A DNA stretch of 64,000 bases, taken from contig OU696581.1 in the NCBI GenBank assembly GCA_916048095.2, forward strand, positions 6,017,766 through 6,081,765, in the 5' to 3' direction. Below the pieces are notes generated by a model. It was not told where the DNA came from and did not search any database. It worked only from the letters and a program-made list of their open reading frames with translations. Positions within the stretch are counted from its first letter, which is position 1, and each line of letters starts with the position of its first letter. Positions 62,282 to 64,000 of the stretch are shown here, piece by piece. A program made the position numbers and the translations under genes. The stretch comes from Sacculina carcini (Eukaryota > Arthropoda > Thecostraca > Sacculinidae).

Positions 62282-63505
62282 ATCGGGTCGAGAACACATA
62301 GTATCGTTTTGGAGCTACAGGTTTTCCGACTGCGAGAAACGTTACTCAGTTACGGAAATAGAAGCGTTGGCAGCTGTCTTGGCGGTGAAAAAATGGAAAG
62401 TTTACCTTTTCGGCGCTCATTCAAGCTAAGGACGGACCACTCAGCATTGACGACAATACTATCGGCTAATTTCAGTGGTCGCGCAGGTGCAAGAATCGCA
62501 AGGTGGCAGTCTCGCTTAATTCCGTATTCATACAGTGTTGAGTACGTGTCAGGCGCCAAACTACCCGGAGCAGATGCCCTGTCGCGACTGCCAGCCTCGC
62601 GAGACGACATCGGAGAGCTGCTGGCAGACACGGACGAAGTGATTGCTTTTTTGGCCGAGGAGAAGTCAGTCGTCAGTCGCGAAGAGCTCAACGAGGCATC
62701 GCGACAAAATGAACAGCTAACTGAACTGAGACAAGCGCTAGTGAAGGGGTTTCCGAAGACGGCGAAATCGTGCAGTGAGCTGCTACGTCCCTTCTTCAAC
62801 ATGCAAATCGAATTGTCAATCGTGGACCGCATTGTAGTGCGCGCAGACCATCAGACCGTGATACCGAAGCAACTACTTTCTAAATATCTACAACGAGCTC
62901 ATCCATCACATGATGGCATTGTTAAGACTCGACAGTTCCTGCGCTGTGTGGCGTGGTGGCCGGGAGTAAACAGCGATGTCCAGAAGACGGTCAACAACTG
63001 CGTTCAGTGTCAGTCAAGCGACAAGGTCAACTGCAATCGCGCCAAACCTGCACTTTTACAACCAGTAGCATATCCACAATAAGCGTGATCCAAACTGGGG
63101 TTGGACATTGTCGGTCCTATCCGCGGAGCTCTATCTCAACATCGCTACATCATTACGCTAACAGACTATTTCTCCAAATGGGTGAAAATTGGTTTTTCTG
63201 AGACTATTGAGACCCGCGACATTATCCAATTTTTGAGTAACATATGTGCCAAAGAAGGATACGCAGATGAATTGGTAACAGACAATGGTCGACAGTTGGT
63301 GAGCACAGAGATGGAGACGTACCTCAAGCAGAGAAACATCACTCATCGCCGCTGTTCAGCGTATTGGCCACAGTCAAACGGAGCCATCGAAAGATTCAAC
63401 CGGACATTAAAAACGTGGCTGAAAAACTGCTGTATTTCATCATCGGAACAGTCGATGCGGGAGCAAATGCTCGCACTGTTGGGGAGGTATCGAGCGACAC
63501 CACAC
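62282..63505 (+). pseudogene. Gypsy F RNase H-integrase in inverted orientation
   Basis: RNase H in two frames: SDCEKRYSVTEIEALAAVLA, then LRTDHSALTTIL and PGADALSRLPA. Integrase: AHPSHDGIVKTRQFLRCVAW ... CVQCQSS (zinc finger), a TAA at 63,080, then LDIVGPIRG (Asp), LVTDNGRQLVS (Asp) and WPQSNGAIERFNR (Glu). It breaks off at RYRATPHCTTGQPPS, whose natural continuation SQLLHGRP is on the minus strand at 62,281. Confidence 0.87.
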
Positions 63506-64000
63506 TGTACTACAGGTCAACCGCCTTCGCCAGTGGCAAGCTCATCACTGAAACTCCAGCGCCGGTGTCAACCTGCATGATTAGACATGCATTTGTCCCA
63601 TTTCTCGCCCTGATTTGCGCTTGACACGTTATTTTCTTTAGGTGTTCAGGTGGTTCTGCTGCAGTGCTTGCGCAACACCAAGTATTGTTACTTCTTTGAT
63701 GTGTATTGTTACTTCTTTGACGTATCGCTTGTGCTGATCTTGAAATTTGTGCTGATTCCTCTGGTCTTAGTTCCTTTTCTCGTTCGTTCTGCACACTGCG
63801 GCCCAATGACCTGTCTTTCCGTAAGTGTTACATGTAGAACGTCTTGCTGGACAATGTTCAGCGCGCGGAAGCTTATGCTGACGCCCGAAGTAAGTGCGAT
63901 CAATCGTTTTGTCTTTTCCAGTACATCTCATTGCTGGTTGACGAATAGCACAGACATCTTGTGTTAGTTTATCTGTCCTCGGTGTGGTCATCAGAGCTGA
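63506..64000 (-). pseudogene. Gypsy F Gag end and protease
   Basis: The zinc knuckle remnant CNTYGKTGHWAAVC has Tyr in place of the second Cys. The protease follows in another frame: MQVDTGAGVSVMSLPLAKAV (D-T-G active site). A short tandem repeat (TATTGTTACTTCTTTGA twice, 63,683-63,720) lies between them. Confidence 0.78.

Larger units (their letters stand above)
61385..64000 (-). mobile_element. Gypsy LTR retrotransposon F, internally inverted, cut by window edge
   Basis: The 3' LTR at 61,385-61,693 (TGTAGTG...CCTGACA on the plus strand) and a polypurine tract (ACCGGGGATATG, minus strand) precede the integrase tail. Integrase tail and protease/Gag are on the minus strand, but the RNase H-integrase part between them is on the plus strand. 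RT is missing. The 5' LTR lies beyond 64,000. Confidence 0.85.

Noticed and set aside
1-64000. CRISPR arrays, operons, Shine-Dalgarno sites, plasmid or phage origins
   Set aside because: No direct-repeat/spacer arrays or bacterial gene organisation; introns, LINEs and SINEs show a eukaryotic genome.

Overview
This is an animal (metazoan) nuclear genome window, not a prokaryotic one. It has a spliced gene with GT-AG introns, tRNA-derived SINEs, several non-LTR retrotransposon clades, BEL/Pao and Ty3/Gypsy LTR elements, hAT and piggyBac-type MITEs, and long (AC)n tracts. The mixture (BEL/Pao, CR1/Jockey-like LINEs with a 2A-like motif, RTE, a possible Penelope-associated ribozyme remnant) fits a non-insect invertebrate, perhaps a lophotrochozoan. 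I cannot name the species.

Left third (about 1-18.8 kb). The window opens with the integrase tail and LTR of a Gypsy element (1 to about 720). From 17,873 down to 2,329 on the minus strand I can assemble one five-exon gene. A TATA box precedes a signal-peptide exon, then come a cysteine-rich exon, a helical exon, a second cysteine-rich exon homologous to the first, and a 4.4-kb terminal exon. All four introns are phase 1 and the summed coding length is 6,204 nt (2,067 aa plus stop). I do not recognise the family. Its introns hold hAT-type MITEs with exact or near-exact 8-bp target duplications (TSDs). Intron 1 contains a huge hairpin made of a foldback element and two oppositely oriented copies of one non-autonomous hAT.

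Middle (18.8-38.7 kb). A full-length but frameshifted RTE-like LINE (18,814-22,436) lies beside a remnant with a TATA box and a hammerhead-like motif. That remnant is split by two LTR elements placed back to back: Gypsy G1 (22,980-30,964, carrying a nested CR1/Jockey-like LINE) and a BEL/Pao element (30,968-38,255). The Pao element carries a SINE in one LTR, a LINE fragment in the other, and a tRNA-derived SINE in the gag/protease region.

Right (38.7-57.7 kb). Gypsy A (194-bp LTRs, TSD CATGC) contains a CR1/L2-like LINE D, a short (AAC)-tailed insert, a piggyBac-like MITE, and Gypsy B (TSD CTTC). One LTR of B contains Gypsy C (284-bp LTRs, TSD GAAAC). LTR divergence falls in nesting order: A about 4%, B about 2.5%, C 2 differences in 284 bp. 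C lacks most of gag and instead carries a second copy of its integrase 3' end plus a small inverted pol piece, as expected from template switching.

End (57.7-64 kb). A second, decayed copy of the G1-nested LINE family keeps its 5' part, including a 2A-like GDVEMNPGP. It is cut by Gypsy F, whose RNase H-integrase segment is inverted. Removing the insertions, only about 1.75 kb of the 36 kb between 22.4 and 58.4 kb is pre-insertion sequence.
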